Source of the DNA: an uncultured Prevotella sp.
GTDB lineage: Bacteria; Bacteroidota; Bacteroidia; Bacteroidales; Bacteroidaceae
Direction of reading: 5' to 3'
NCBI GenBank assembly: GCA_938018155.1
Contig: CALIIG010000070.1
Location: 1 to 25,534, forward strand
DNA: 25,534 nucleotides
Below, in pieces: positions 1 through 8,946 of this stretch. Numbering within the stretch: position 1 is the first letter of the stretch; each line of letters opens with the position of its first letter. The translations under genes were made by a program, and so were the position numbers. The notes beneath the pieces are model-generated. The model was not told the origin of the DNA. It saw nothing but the letters and a program-made list of their open reading frames with translations, and did not search any database.

Positions 1-711
1 CAGAACATTAAGAAAGAAGGCATTGATGCACTTGTCGTTATTGGTGGAAATGGATCGCTTACAGGTGCCATGATGTTTGCACGTAATTACGACCTTTGTT
101 GTATCGGCTTGCCGGGAACCATAGATAATGACCTGTATGGTACGGACACAACGATAGGGTATGACACCACATTGAACACTATTGTAGAATGTGTAGACCG
201 CATCCGTGATACGGCACAGAGCCACCAACGCATCTTTTTTGTTGAAGTTATGGGACGTGATGCTGGTTTCCTTGCACAAAATTCGGCTATTGCCAGTGGT
301 GCAGAGGCAGCTATTATACCTGAGGATTCAACCGACGTTGACCAGTTGGCCAAGTTCATGGAGAGAGGAATCCGCAAGTCGAAAAAGAGTTGTATAGTCA
401 TCGTTTCGGAAAGTCCTAAATGCGGTGCCCTCTATTATGCAGACCGTGTAAAGAAGGAATTTCCCGAGTTTGATGTGCGCGTGTCGATACTTGGCTATTT
501 ACAGAGAGGAGGCCGGCCTTCAGCCCACGACCGTATACTGGCAAGCAGGACGGGTTTTAGTGCGATAGAGGCCATATTACAAGGTCAGCGAAATATTATG
601 GTTGGCATTAAGAATAATGAGATTACTTACGTACCGTTATCGGAAGCCATACGTTCAGATAAGCCTTTTGACAGGAAATTGATAGAGGTTCTCGACGAAC
701 TGAGCATCTGA
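1..711 (+). CDS. pfkA: 6-phosphofructokinase, 5'-truncated by the window edge
   Basis: This enzyme phosphorylates fructose 6-phosphate to fructose 1,6-bisphosphate in glycolysis. The open frame runs from base 1, so the first roughly 90 residues lie outside the window and 236 codons plus the stop remain. Visible motifs are the glycine-rich GGNGS loop, the catalytic TIDND segment preceded by GLPG, the SHQR and VEVMGRDAG substrate-binding stretches, and LGYLQRGG near the C-terminus. The residue after GGN is Gly, which in this family goes with ATP rather than pyrophosphate as donor. Two positions differ from E. coli PfkA: the Asp of GGDGS is Asn, and the His of LGHIQRGG is Tyr. The ATG at 70 is internal and not the start. 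No clear terminator separates it from the ATP synthase promoter. Confidence 0.93.
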   Translation, partial: QNIKKEGIDALVVIGGNGSLTGAMMFARNYDLCCIGLPGTIDNDLYGTDTTIGYDTTLNTIVECVDRIRDTAQSHQRIFFVEVMGRDAGFLAQNSAIASGAEAAIIPEDSTDVDQLAKFMERGIRKSKKSCIVIVSESPKCGALYYADRVKKEFPEFDVRVSILGYLQRGGRPSAHDRILASRTGFSAIEAILQGQRNIMVGIKNNEITYVPLSEAIRSDKPFDRKLIEVLDELSI

Positions 712-773
712 TTTTTCCTATGTCAAACTATAATTTAATAAGGTGGGCTGTTGGTGTAAACTTTGTTAAAAGG

Positions 774-806
774 TTTGTTGTATTTGAAAAAAACTACGTA
801 AATTCG
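774..806 (+). promoter_or_regulatory. Bacteroidetes-type promoter of the ATP synthase operon
   Basis: TTTG at 774-777 is followed after 21 bases by TAAATTCG at 799-806, a 7 of 8 match to the TAnnTTTG box of the Bacteroidetes primary sigma factor. This places transcription start near 812-815 and leaves an AT-rich leader of about 40 bases before atpD. The assignment is by pattern only. Confidence 0.6.
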
Positions 807-838
807 CCATACCAGCGAACATAAGATATAAATTATAA

Positions 839-2380
<1,542 letters not shown>

Positions 2381-2405
2381 GATTTAATATTTCAAATTGG
2401 GCAAA

Positions 2406-2657
2406 ATGCTGAAGTTGAAGATAGTGTCTCCAGAAAAAATCGTCTATGACGGCGGTGCCGACAGTGTGAAAGTACCTGGTACATCAGGGAGTTTTGAGGT
2501 GTTGGAGAATCATGCCCCCATCATATCTTCATTATCTGAAGGCAAGGTAGAGTATACAACGGCTAAAGGAACGAAGAGCTTAAACATCAGGAGTGGCTTC
2601 ATTGAAGTCAAAAAGAATGAGGTAAGCCTTTGCGTAGAAGTTATCAATGAGGAATAA
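2406..2657 (+). CDS. atpC: F1Fo ATP synthase subunit epsilon, short form
   Basis: Epsilon sits on the central stalk at the base of F1. The 83-residue product carries the beta-sandwich domain (KIVSPEKIVYDGG at the start, then PGTSGSFEVLENHAPIISSL) and ends just after that domain. E. coli epsilon is about 139 residues and has an additional C-terminal helical hairpin that can inhibit ATP hydrolysis; that part is absent here. I chose the ATG at 2406; a TTG three codons upstream at 2397 is in frame but less likely. It begins 25 bases after atpD, and no Shine-Dalgarno sequence is visible. Confidence 0.93.
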   Translation: MLKLKIVSPEKIVYDGGADSVKVPGTSGSFEVLENHAPIISSLSEGKVEYTTAKGTKSLNIRSGFIEVKKNEVSLCVEVINEE

Positions 2658-2669
2658 TCCTGCTATAAT

Positions 2670-2876
2670 ATGACAAGTATCAAAGATATTCGTAAACGAG
2701 GAATTTGGATGATAGCAGCGTTATCACTGATAGTGCTTTTAATCCTTAATGTACTTCAGTTGCAATATCGTACAAGGCTTGTTGTTATTTCTTCGTTTGT
2801 AGCTTTAAGCATCTGGCTTACAATAATGGGTATTTGGAGAATTATTATTGAACGAAAAATAAAAAGGTATCCTTAA
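2670..2876 (+). CDS. small two-helix membrane protein in the atp operon, function unknown
   Basis: I do not recognise a named family. The 68-residue product starts with a basic stretch (DIRKRG), then a hydrophobic segment at about residues 12-30, a short loop with YRTR, and a second hydrophobic segment at about 37-58. It ends in a strongly basic tail (ERKIKR). This predicts a two-helix inner-membrane protein with both ends cytoplasmic by the positive-inside rule. It lies 12 bases after atpC and one base before the next small gene, so translation is probably coupled. Its place just upstream of atpB is where many operons carry atpI-type accessory genes, so a role in assembling or stabilising the Fo part is a reasonable guess, not shown by sequence. 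Confidence 0.75.
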   Translation: MTSIKDIRKRGIWMIAALSLIVLLILNVLQLQYRTRLVVISSFVALSIWLTIMGIWRIIIERKIKRYP

Positions 2877-2877
2877 T

Positions 2878-3153
2878 ATGCCTGTTTTTGCTGTCGTATT
2901 TGGAGTTTCATTGTATTCTGTATTGGGCATGATTTGGATTAAAGGTGTTGATTATGTTAAAGCAAATTCACCTAAACATCTCCCAAGTTTCTACATGATT
3001 CTGGCAGTCATACGCATGGTTTCCATTCTGACTGTGATAGGATTATATTTACTATTTATCTCAAAAAGTCAAGAAGAGTCGGTAACTTTCGTAATTATGA
3101 TGCTTTCAATGTATGCACTGATGATGATGGTTACATTATTAATAAGACATTAA
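2878..3153 (+). CDS. small membrane protein, candidate AtpI-like Fo accessory factor
   Basis: The 91-residue product has hydrophobic segments at about residues 2-22, 40-62 and 68-88. A polar loop at 23-38 includes KGVDYVKANSPKHLP. The third segment is rich in methionine. It starts one base after the preceding small gene and ends four bases before atpB. AtpI-type proteins help assemble the c-ring in other bacteria and are encoded at this position, but the similarity here is by size, topology and location only; I see no diagnostic motif. The two adjacent small genes might together replace a single four-helix AtpI. Confidence 0.75.
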   Translation: MPVFAVVFGVSLYSVLGMIWIKGVDYVKANSPKHLPSFYMILAVIRMVSILTVIGLYLLFISKSQEESVTFVIMMLSMYALMMMVTLLIRH

Positions 3154-3157
3154 GCAA

Positions 3158-4258
3158 ATGTATAAGTTATACAATATAAGATATTTCAGACAGCTTTTGT
3201 TCATGTTTTCTCTATTGTTGCTTGTCTCGTCGGTGAAGGCTTCCAACACGAAAGAACATGAGAAAGCACCCTTAGATGTAACCAATCTGATTATATCGCA
3301 TATTAGAGATTCTTACGAGTGGCATATTACAGACATTGGAAATAAAAGTATTGTGATATATTTGCCCGTGATTGTAAAGAGTTCCACAGGATGGCACTTG
3401 TTCCTTTCAAACCAGTTTAGCGAAGAACCCAATGGTAAAGGTTATCATACAGGGCCTTATCAATTGGCCATTGCTACAATGGGAGAGCACGCAGGAAAGA
3501 TAATTGAAATAAATAACGGGAAGGAAGTATTGCCTTTTGATATTTCAATCACAAAGACAGTAGCTGTTCTTTTCATTGATGCTTTCCTCCTTTTATTATT
3601 TGTTCTTTTGCCGGCCCGCTGGTATCGCAGACATAAATCCAGCGATGAGGCACCGAGTGGATTTACAGGACTCGTCGAAATGCTTGTCATGTATGTCGAA
3701 GATAACGTTGTAAAGCCTGGCATTGGTGAGGGTTATCAGAAATATAGTCCGTACTTGTTGACTTGCTTTTTCTTTATCTTTATTTGTAATTTAATGGGTG
3801 TTGTTCCATTTCCTCCGGGCGGAGGGAATGTAACCGGTAACATAAGCATCACACTTTTCCTGGCTTTGTGTACTTTCGTAATTACGCAGTTTAGTGGTAC
3901 AAAGCATTATTGGAAAGACATTTTCTGGCCCGATGTCCCAATTCTTCTTAAGGCACCAGTCCCCCTTATTCCTTTTATCGAGTTTGTAGGAATATTTACA
4001 AAGCCCTTCGCACTGATGATACGTCTTTTCGCTAACATGATGGCGGGGCATGCAATAGCCTTGGCATTAACCAGCATTATTTTCTTAGTTGCTGCGGAAG
4101 GTATTGGTGTTAAGCTCTATGGCATGACTACTTTAAGTGTCATTATGAGCATTTTTATGATGTGTCTTGAACTTTTGGTATGTTTTATTCAGGCTTTTGT
4201 ATTTACAATGCTTAGCTCAATCTTCATTGGTTTAGCCCGCACGAAGTCTGAAGAATGA
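3158..4258 (+). CDS. atpB: F1Fo ATP synthase subunit a, long form with exported N-terminal domain
   Basis: Subunit a forms the proton half-channels beside the c-ring in the inner membrane. At 366 residues it is about 100 longer than E. coli subunit a. Residues 1-29 look like a signal peptide (hydrophobic core FMFSLLLLVSSV, then SVKAS). A soluble region to about residue 130 would lie outside the cytoplasmic membrane. The conserved channel part follows: membrane segments at about 133-153, 200-218, 228-245, 268-285, 297-315 and 325-355. The essential arginine is R289 in the motif MIRLFANMMAGH. The residue equivalent to E. coli Glu219 is His (H298) and that equivalent to His245 is Glu (E338), the known swapped pair. 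Stop lies 54 bases before atpE. Confidence 0.95.
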   Translation: MYKLYNIRYFRQLLFMFSLLLLVSSVKASNTKEHEKAPLDVTNLIISHIRDSYEWHITDIGNKSIVIYLPVIVKSSTGWHLFLSNQFSEEPNGKGYHTGPYQLAIATMGEHAGKIIEINNGKEVLPFDISITKTVAVLFIDAFLLLLFVLLPARWYRRHKSSDEAPSGFTGLVEMLVMYVEDNVVKPGIGEGYQKYSPYLLTCFFFIFICNLMGVVPFPPGGGNVTGNISITLFLALCTFVITQFSGTKHYWKDIFWPDVPILLKAPVPLIPFIEFVGIFTKPFALMIRLFANMMAGHAIALALTSIIFLVAAEGIGVKLYGMTTLSVIMSIFMMCLELLVCFIQAFVFTMLSSIFIGLARTKSEE

Positions 4259-4312
4259 TATAAAACAAGAATAAAAATATAACAAACAAATAACCATTAA
4301 AAAATTACAACT

Positions 4313-4555
4313 ATGATGTCATTATTATTAGTAACAAGTGGTCTTGCACAATTAGGTGCTGGTATTGGCGCAGGTTTAGCTGCTATTGGTGCTGCTATTG
4401 GTATTGGTAGGATTGGAGGCAACGCGATGGACGCAATGGCGCGTCAGCCTGAAGTAATGAATAAGCTGTTCATTAATATGATTGTGGTTTCTGCTTTAAT
4501 TGAGGGCGTTGCCCTTTTTGCAGCAGTTATTGCCTTCATGTGCGTTAGCAAGTAA
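4313..4555 (+). CDS. atpE: F1Fo ATP synthase subunit c
   Basis: Subunit c forms the rotating ring of Fo. The 80-residue protein has two membrane helices: a glycine-rich first helix (about residues 12-36, with GAGIGAG and GAAIGIGRIGG) and a second (about 52-76). They are joined by the polar loop ARQPE, which contacts the central stalk. The ion-binding carboxylate is E64 in ALIEGVALF. The Ser/Thr after Glu and the first-helix Gln typical of sodium-binding rings are missing, so proton coupling is expected. The 54-base gap upstream is strongly A-rich, which would keep the start codon free of structure and suits a subunit needed in many copies. Two ATGs are adjacent; I take the first. Confidence 0.97.
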   Translation: MMSLLLVTSGLAQLGAGIGAGLAAIGAAIGIGRIGGNAMDAMARQPEVMNKLFINMIVVSALIEGVALFAAVIAFMCVSK

Positions 4556-4598
4556 TGCTAAATACACTGATTACAAAGAAAGTAATTAAACGCTGCGT

Positions 4599-5111
4599 AT
4601 GGATTTATTGATGCCAAGCTTTGGCCTAATGTTCTGGATGGCCATCGTCTTCTTCGTAGTTCTCGGCTTATTATGGAAGTTTGGCTTCCCAACTATTACT
4701 AAAATGGTTGAGGAAAGGAAACAATATATCGATGAGAGCTTGCGTAAGGCGCATGAAGCCAATGAGAAACTGGCCAATATACAAAAAGAAGGGGAATCCA
4801 TTCTGCAGGGAGCTCGCGAACAACAAGCCTTAATTCTAAAGGAGGCTACGTCAGCTCGCGATGCCATTGTTGCCAAAGCTGAAAGTCAGGCGAAGGAGCA
4901 AGGCGAGAAGCTTATCAGCGATGCTAAGGTACAGATTGACGCAGAAAAGCAGAATGCCATTCGTGAAATTCGTTCGCAAGTGGCAGAACTTTCTGTAAAG
5001 ATTGCCGAAAAAATAATCAAACAAAAGTTATCAGCTGATGCAAATCAAATGGAATTGATTGACAAATTGCTTGATGAGTTCTCGGCCGAAGCCCATACAG
5101 ATAAACAATAA
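4599..5111 (+). CDS. atpF: F1Fo ATP synthase subunit b
   Basis: Subunit b is the peripheral stalk that holds F1 still against Fo. The 170-residue protein has one membrane helix at about residues 9-30 (FGLMFWMAIVFFVVLGLLWKF). A long charged helical region from about 35 to 150 is rich in Glu, Lys, Ala and Gln (VEERKQYIDESLRKAHEANEKL onward), as expected for the dimeric coiled coil. The C-terminus (IIKQKLSADANQMELIDKLLDEF) is the part that binds delta. Only one b-type gene is present, so a homodimer is likely. It ends seven bases before atpH. Confidence 0.96.
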   Translation: MDLLMPSFGLMFWMAIVFFVVLGLLWKFGFPTITKMVEERKQYIDESLRKAHEANEKLANIQKEGESILQGAREQQALILKEATSARDAIVAKAESQAKEQGEKLISDAKVQIDAEKQNAIREIRSQVAELSVKIAEKIIKQKLSADANQMELIDKLLDEFSAEAHTDKQ

Positions 5112-5118
5112 GTAGCTT

Positions 5119-5655
5119 ATGGATTTAGGTGTAATATCTGTAAGATATGCCCGTGCTCTCCTAAAGTGTGCAACAAAGCAAAAGCAAGAGACGGAGGTAT
5201 ATGCTGAAATGAAGTCGTTAATGGACAGTTATATTCACTTTCCATTGCTCCGTCAGACATTGGATAACCCGCTGCTTGATAACAAAGACAAAATAAATTT
5301 GCTTGAAGCTGCATGTGGAGGAACACCGTCTGACCTGACACGTCGTTTCCTACAACTCGTATTTAAGGAAGGACGAATGGGCGATCTACAATTTATGGCA
5401 GCCTCTTATGTCTCCCTTTATCGCCAGGAGAAGAATATCATTTTCGGTAAACTTACCACAGCTGTTGCTGTTTCAAAAGAAACAGAGGACAAAATGCGTA
5501 AGATGGTAGAGGATAGAACTCACGGTACAGTAGAATTTAATACCGAGGTCGATTCTGAAATCTTAGGTGGATTTATTCTTGAATATGATACCTTTAGGAT
5601 GGATACAAGCGTCAGAACTGAGCTTAAGGAGGTTCTGGCAGCCTTACGAAATTAA
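5119..5655 (+). CDS. atpH: F1Fo ATP synthase subunit delta
   Basis: Delta joins the peripheral stalk to the top of the alpha-beta head (the OSCP role). The protein has 178 residues, normal for the family. The N-terminal helical domain opens with the typical [13 protein letters not shown]. The C-terminal part carries [28 protein letters not shown], matching the conserved family ending in which a Gly-Gly is followed by a hydrophobic stretch and a D-S/T-V segment. It lies between atpF and atpA with gaps of 7 and 17 bases. Confidence 0.95.
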   Translation: MDLGVISVRYARALLKCATKQKQETEVYAEMKSLMDSYIHFPLLRQTLDNPLLDNKDKINLLEAACGGTPSDLTRRFLQLVFKEGRMGDLQFMAASYVSLYRQEKNIIFGKLTTAVAVSKETEDKMRKMVEDRTHGTVEFNTEVDSEILGGFILEYDTFRMDTSVRTELKEVLAALRN

Positions 5656-5672
5656 ATAAAGAAATAATAAAG

Positions 5673-7259
5673 ATGTCAGATAAAATAAAACCAAGCGAAG
5701 TGTCAGAAGTATTACTTCGTAAACTTGAAGGCCTTAATGTTGAGGATAAATTTGATGAAGTAGGCACGGTTTTGACTGTTGGTGACGGCGTTGCTCGTGT
5801 CTACGGTCTCCGAAATGTGGAGGCAAGTGAGTTGTTGGAGTTTGAAAATGGCACAATGGCTATTGCGATGAATCTGGAAGAAGACAACGTTGGTTGTATT
5901 CTTTTTGGGGACACATCAGACATTAAAGAGGGTGACAAGGTTAAACGCACCCACCGAATTGCCTCTATTTTGGTGAATGACAATTTCCTTGGTCGCGTTG
6001 TTAATCCGTTAGGACAGGCTATTGATGGCAAAGGAGAGATTGATTTAACCGATGCTTTCGAAATGCCTTTGGACAGAAAAGCCCCTGGTGTAATCTTCCG
6101 CCAGCCGGTAAAGGAGCCTTTACAAACCGGTTTGAAGGCTGTTGACAGTATGATTCCAATTGGCCGTGGCCAACGGGAACTGATCATTGGCGACCGCCAG
6201 ACGGGTAAAACAGCCATTGCTGTTGACACCATTATTAATCAAAAGGATAATTTTGACAATGGCAACCCTGTATATTGCATTTATGTTGCCATTGGCCAAA
6301 AGGCCAGTACGGTTGCCGCTCTCGTTCAAACCCTGCGCGAACATGGTGCTATGGATTACACCATTGTTGTGAGTGCCACTGCTGCCGACCCCGCAGCCAT
6401 GCAGTATTATGCACCTTTCGCCGGTGCCGCAATTGGCGAATATTTCCGCGACAGGGGTTTAAATGCCCTCGTTGTATATGATGATTTATCGAAGCAGGCG
6501 GTTGCATATCGTGAGGTTTCTTTGATTCTTCGCCGGCCTTCAGGCCGTGAAGCCTATCCGGGCGACGTGTTTTATCTTCACTCCCGCCTCCTTGAGCGTG
6601 CTGCCCGAATCAATAATCAGCAGGAAATTGCAGAACAAATGAACGACCTGCCCGAATGTATGAAAGGGCACGTAAAAGGTGGAGGTTCGCTTACGGCATT
6701 GCCAATTATCGAAACTCAGGCAGGTGACGTTTCGGCTTATATTCCTACAAATGTTATCTCTATTACTGACGGGCAGATTTATCTCGAAACCAACCTCTTC
6801 AATCAGGGCTTCCGTCCTGCTATTAATGTGGGTATTTCGGTGAGCCGTGTAGGTGGTTCGGCACAGATAAAGAGTATGAAAAAGGTTGCAGGAACTTTAA
6901 AAATGGATATGGCTCAATATCGTGAGCTTGAGGCTTTCTCAAAGTTCTCGAGTGATATGGATGCCGTTACTGCCATGACAATTGACCGCGGACGCAAAAA
7001 CAACCAATTGCTTATCCAGCCACAATACAGCCCTATGCCTGTAGGAGAACAGGTTGCTATTCTTTACTGTGGCGTGCATGGGTTGTTACGCGACGTCCCT
7101 GTTGAGCAGGTTCGCAACTGTCAGGACCAGTTCCTTGAGCAAATGAGAACGCTACATCACGATGTAATTGATACATTGGCATCGGGTATTATTTCTGACG
7201 ATATTACCAAAGTGTTAGAGGATACCATGGCTAACATAGCAGGTCAGTTTAAGAATTAA
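5673..7259 (+). CDS. atpA: F1Fo ATP synthase subunit alpha
   Basis: Non-catalytic nucleotide-binding subunit of F1, alternating with beta in the head. The product has 528 residues. The Walker A loop GDRQTGKT is at about residues 173-180. [14 protein letters not shown] follows at about 267-280, and [10 protein letters not shown] at about 389-398 contains the arginine finger R392, which reaches into the catalytic site of beta. The stretch between [13 protein letters not shown] and [14 protein letters not shown] is a few residues longer than in E. coli. The start is the ATG at 5673 after an A-rich spacer. atpG follows ten bases after the stop. Confidence 0.98.
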   Translation: MSDKIKPSEVSEVLLRKLEGLNVEDKFDEVGTVLTVGDGVARVYGLRNVEASELLEFENGTMAIAMNLEEDNVGCILFGDTSDIKEGDKVKRTHRIASILVNDNFLGRVVNPLGQAIDGKGEIDLTDAFEMPLDRKAPGVIFRQPVKEPLQTGLKAVDSMIPIGRGQRELIIGDRQTGKTAIAVDTIINQKDNFDNGNPVYCIYVAIGQKASTVAALVQTLREHGAMDYTIVVSATAADPAAMQYYAPFAGAAIGEYFRDRGLNALVVYDDLSKQAVAYREVSLILRRPSGREAYPGDVFYLHSRLLERAARINNQQEIAEQMNDLPECMKGHVKGGGSLTALPIIETQAGDVSAYIPTNVISITDGQIYLETNLFNQGFRPAINVGISVSRVGGSAQIKSMKKVAGTLKMDMAQYRELEAFSKFSSDMDAVTAMTIDRGRKNNQLLIQPQYSPMPVGEQVAILYCGVHGLLRDVPVEQVRNCQDQFLEQMRTLHHDVIDTLASGIISDDITKVLEDTMANIAGQFKN

Positions 7260-7268
7260 TTATAGCTT

Positions 7269-8240
7269 ATGCCTTCTTTAAAAGAGATTAAGACACGAAT
7301 AGCCTCTGTCGAAAGCACGCGAAAGATTACGAGTGCCATGAAAATGGTAGCTTCATCCAAGCTGCATCATGCACAGATGGCTATTCAGAATATGCTCCCT
7401 TATGAAAATATGCTGGAGCATATACTTAAGTCTTTCCTTATTTCTACGCCCGACGCCGGGAGCAGCCTCAGCATTGAGAGGAATAAGATAAAGCGTGTAG
7501 CTCTTGTTGTTTATTCGTCAAACAGTTCGCTATGTGGCGGTTTTAACAACAATGTTATTCGTATGATGCAGCAAACTATTGCTGATTACAAAGCTCAGGG
7601 TATCGAAGACATTGTGGTTTATCCTATTGGACGCAAGGTCTCGGAGAAGGTTTCTAAGTTGGGTTTAACCTCAGGCGGTGATTTTTCAGAGCTTGCAGAT
7701 AGCCCCGATGCTGTAAAATGCAGGGATATTGCAGAAGAGCTGACGACGAAATATGAGAAGCAGGAGTTTGACAAGGTTGAATTAATTTATCACCATTTCA
7801 AAAGTGCCGGTTCACAGGTATTGACTCGTCGTACTTTCCTGCCAATAGATTTGTCGACCGAAAACATCGGAATGTATAACGATCGCGACCTGTCTTCCAA
7901 CGAGGCTACCGCAGAAGCACAGGAGTATCTGCGTGAAAAGGGCAGGGTAAAACAACGTGAGAAGACAGAGACCATACCATTGAACGACGACTTTATCGTC
8001 GAACCTGACATGCCTTCAGTGCTGTCAGTACTTGTTCCACAGTTGTTGAATCTTATGATTTACACGGCACTTCTCGACAGCAATGCCTCCGAACACGCTG
8101 CGCGCATGGTGTCGATGCAGACGGCTACCGACAATGCCGACGAACTGTTGCGGGAGCTTAACCTGCAGTATAACAAGTCACGGCAGTCGGCTATTACCAA
8201 TGAGCTGCTTGATATAGTGGGTGGTTCGGTTAACAGATAG
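7269..8240 (+). CDS. atpG: F1Fo ATP synthase subunit gamma
   Basis: Gamma is the rotating shaft inside F1. The N-terminal helix motif IKTRIASVESTRKITSAMKMVASSKL and the C-terminal helix motif EHAARMVSMQTATDNA (about residues 275-290) are both clear. At 323 residues the protein is about 35 longer than E. coli gamma. The extra residues lie at about 195-240, a polar, charged stretch in the middle globular domain (EYLREKGRVKQREKTET). This is the last gene of the operon; a strong terminator begins 34 bases after the stop. Confidence 0.97.
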   Translation: MPSLKEIKTRIASVESTRKITSAMKMVASSKLHHAQMAIQNMLPYENMLEHILKSFLISTPDAGSSLSIERNKIKRVALVVYSSNSSLCGGFNNNVIRMMQQTIADYKAQGIEDIVVYPIGRKVSEKVSKLGLTSGGDFSELADSPDAVKCRDIAEELTTKYEKQEFDKVELIYHHFKSAGSQVLTRRTFLPIDLSTENIGMYNDRDLSSNEATAEAQEYLREKGRVKQREKTETIPLNDDFIVEPDMPSVLSVLVPQLLNLMIYTALLDSNASEHAARMVSMQTATDNADELLRELNLQYNKSRQSAITNELLDIVGGSVNR

Positions 8241-8273
8241 TTATAAAGGATTCATCAGAATTTCAAAATAGTA

Positions 8274-8317
8274 ACTCCCCGATAATATGATCAATCATAT
8301 TGTTGGGGAGTTTTGTA
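8274..8317 (+). terminator. Rho-independent terminator of the ATP synthase operon
   Basis: Arms 8274-8280 (ACTCCCC) and 8305-8311 pair perfectly. The stem continues inward through GATAATATGAT and its near-complement, and is followed by TTTTGTATT. It sits directly after atpG and is back to back with the tRNA-Cys terminator on the other strand. Confidence 0.88.
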
Positions 8318-8325
8318 TTGTGATA

Positions 8326-8364
8326 TAAAAAAGAAACCGTAGAAATCATGTCGACATCTACGGT
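8326..8364 (-). terminator. Rho-independent terminator of tRNA-Cys
   Basis: Read on the minus strand, ACCGTAGA (8364-8357) pairs perfectly with TCTACGGT (8343-8336) around a 13-base loop, followed by TTCTTTTTT. It begins five bases after the tRNA 3' end, so the tRNA is a single-gene transcript. Confidence 0.85.
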
Positions 8365-8369
8365 CTGTG

Positions 8370-8440
8370 AGGTGCGTGGCGGAGTCGAACCGCCTTAAGC
8401 GGTTTTGCAGACCGGTACCTAACCGTTCGGACAACGCACC
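8370..8440 (-). tRNA. tRNA-Cys (anticodon GCA)
   Basis: The minus strand folds as a cloverleaf. The acceptor stem GGTGCGT/ACGCACC has seven perfect pairs, the anticodon loop is CTGCAAA with anticodon GCA, and the T arm is GGCGGTTCGACTCCGCC. The discriminator base at 8370 is U, the identity base expected for cysteine tRNA. CCA is not encoded and must be added after transcription. The gene is 71 bases long with its own promoter and terminator. Confidence 0.96.
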
Positions 8441-8458
8441 ATGCTCATTTTGCGCTTG

Positions 8459-8490
8459 CAAAGATAGGTAGTTTAATTGATATTACCAAA
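8459..8490 (-). promoter_or_regulatory. promoter of tRNA-Cys
   Basis: On the minus strand TTTG (8490-8487), 20 bases, then TATCTTTG (8466-8459) match the Bacteroidetes consensus perfectly. Transcription would start near 8452, about 12 bases before the tRNA 5' end. Confidence 0.8.
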
Positions 8491-8504
8491 CTTTTTATAT
8501 ACAA

Positions 8505-8711
8505 TTTTAATGTTCACAACGTTGTTGCATTCAGGAGCATGGCCATGCTGCCCGTAGTATAAAAAACAAGGAATAAAGTTTACCCTGTATTTTACTTTTC
8601 AGGATATTTGTTTCGCAGCTGCGTAATAACGTTATGCAACAATTGCAAAACAAATACGTAACCATCTCTGTATCATACGGGTTGTTTCCCTTGTTGGTTA
8701 TACTGGTTTTC
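8505..8711. other. intergenic region with several short palindromes, no gene seen
   Basis: No convincing reading frame is present. The stretch holds three perfect palindromes: AGCATGGCCATGCT (8536-8549), CGCAGCTGCG (8614-8623) and ATAACGTTAT (8626-8635). It also holds an inverted pair, TTGTTGCAT (8522-8530) with ATGCAACAA (8634-8642). The function is unknown; it could be operator sites, a structured RNA or chance. Confidence 0.4.
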
Positions 8712-8806
8712 TCATCGTTCGGCGGCCGTCGTAAGCGCATATGACGACCGTCGAACAATGCGTATGACGGCCGTCAGCAGCGTTTGCGACGGCCGCCGAA
8801 CGATAA
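8712..8806. repeat. GC-rich 95-bp four-core palindromic element, copy A
   Basis: Four imperfect cores of the type GGCCGTC start at 8724, 8746, 8769 and 8791, giving spacings of 22, 23 and 22 bp. The ends are a perfect 18-bp inverted repeat (8714-8731 and 8787-8804, ATCGTTCGGCGGCCGTCG and its complement). The two middle units are direct repeats of TATGACGrCCGTC at 8740 and 8763. G+C is about 60% by hand count, in an AT-rich spacer between divergent tRNA-Cys and the DUF3256 gene. It aligns without gaps to 21085-21179. No target-site duplication is evident. Confidence 0.85.
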
Positions 8807-8906
8807 ACAATCAAATTTAATTGCGATGCCATTATTGTTATTCGGTTTGCACTCTGCGTTATATCATTGTCAGCTTTATTGTTTTTATCTTTTAACGCCA
8901 TTGTCT

Positions 8907-8937
8907 TTTGCCGGATAAAAAAAATAACGTAATATTG
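8907..8937 (+). promoter_or_regulatory. possible promoter of the DUF3256 gene
   Basis: TTTG (8907-8910), 19 bases, then TAATATTG (8930-8937, 7 of 8 matches). Transcription would start around 8943-8945, giving an almost leaderless message for the ATG at 8947. The box could be fortuitous in this AT-rich stretch. Confidence 0.4.
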
Positions 8938-8946
8938 CATGCTGTT

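Noticed and set aside
5801..6232. 143-codon minus-strand frame inside atpA
   Set aside because: It is a shadow of a highly conserved gene; the translation shows no family features and no promoter was seen.
8712..8806. CRISPR-like reading of the regularly spaced cores
   Set aside because: Only four short degenerate units, related in sequence between units and between the two copies, with inverted ends. There are no unique spacers and no cas genes nearby.
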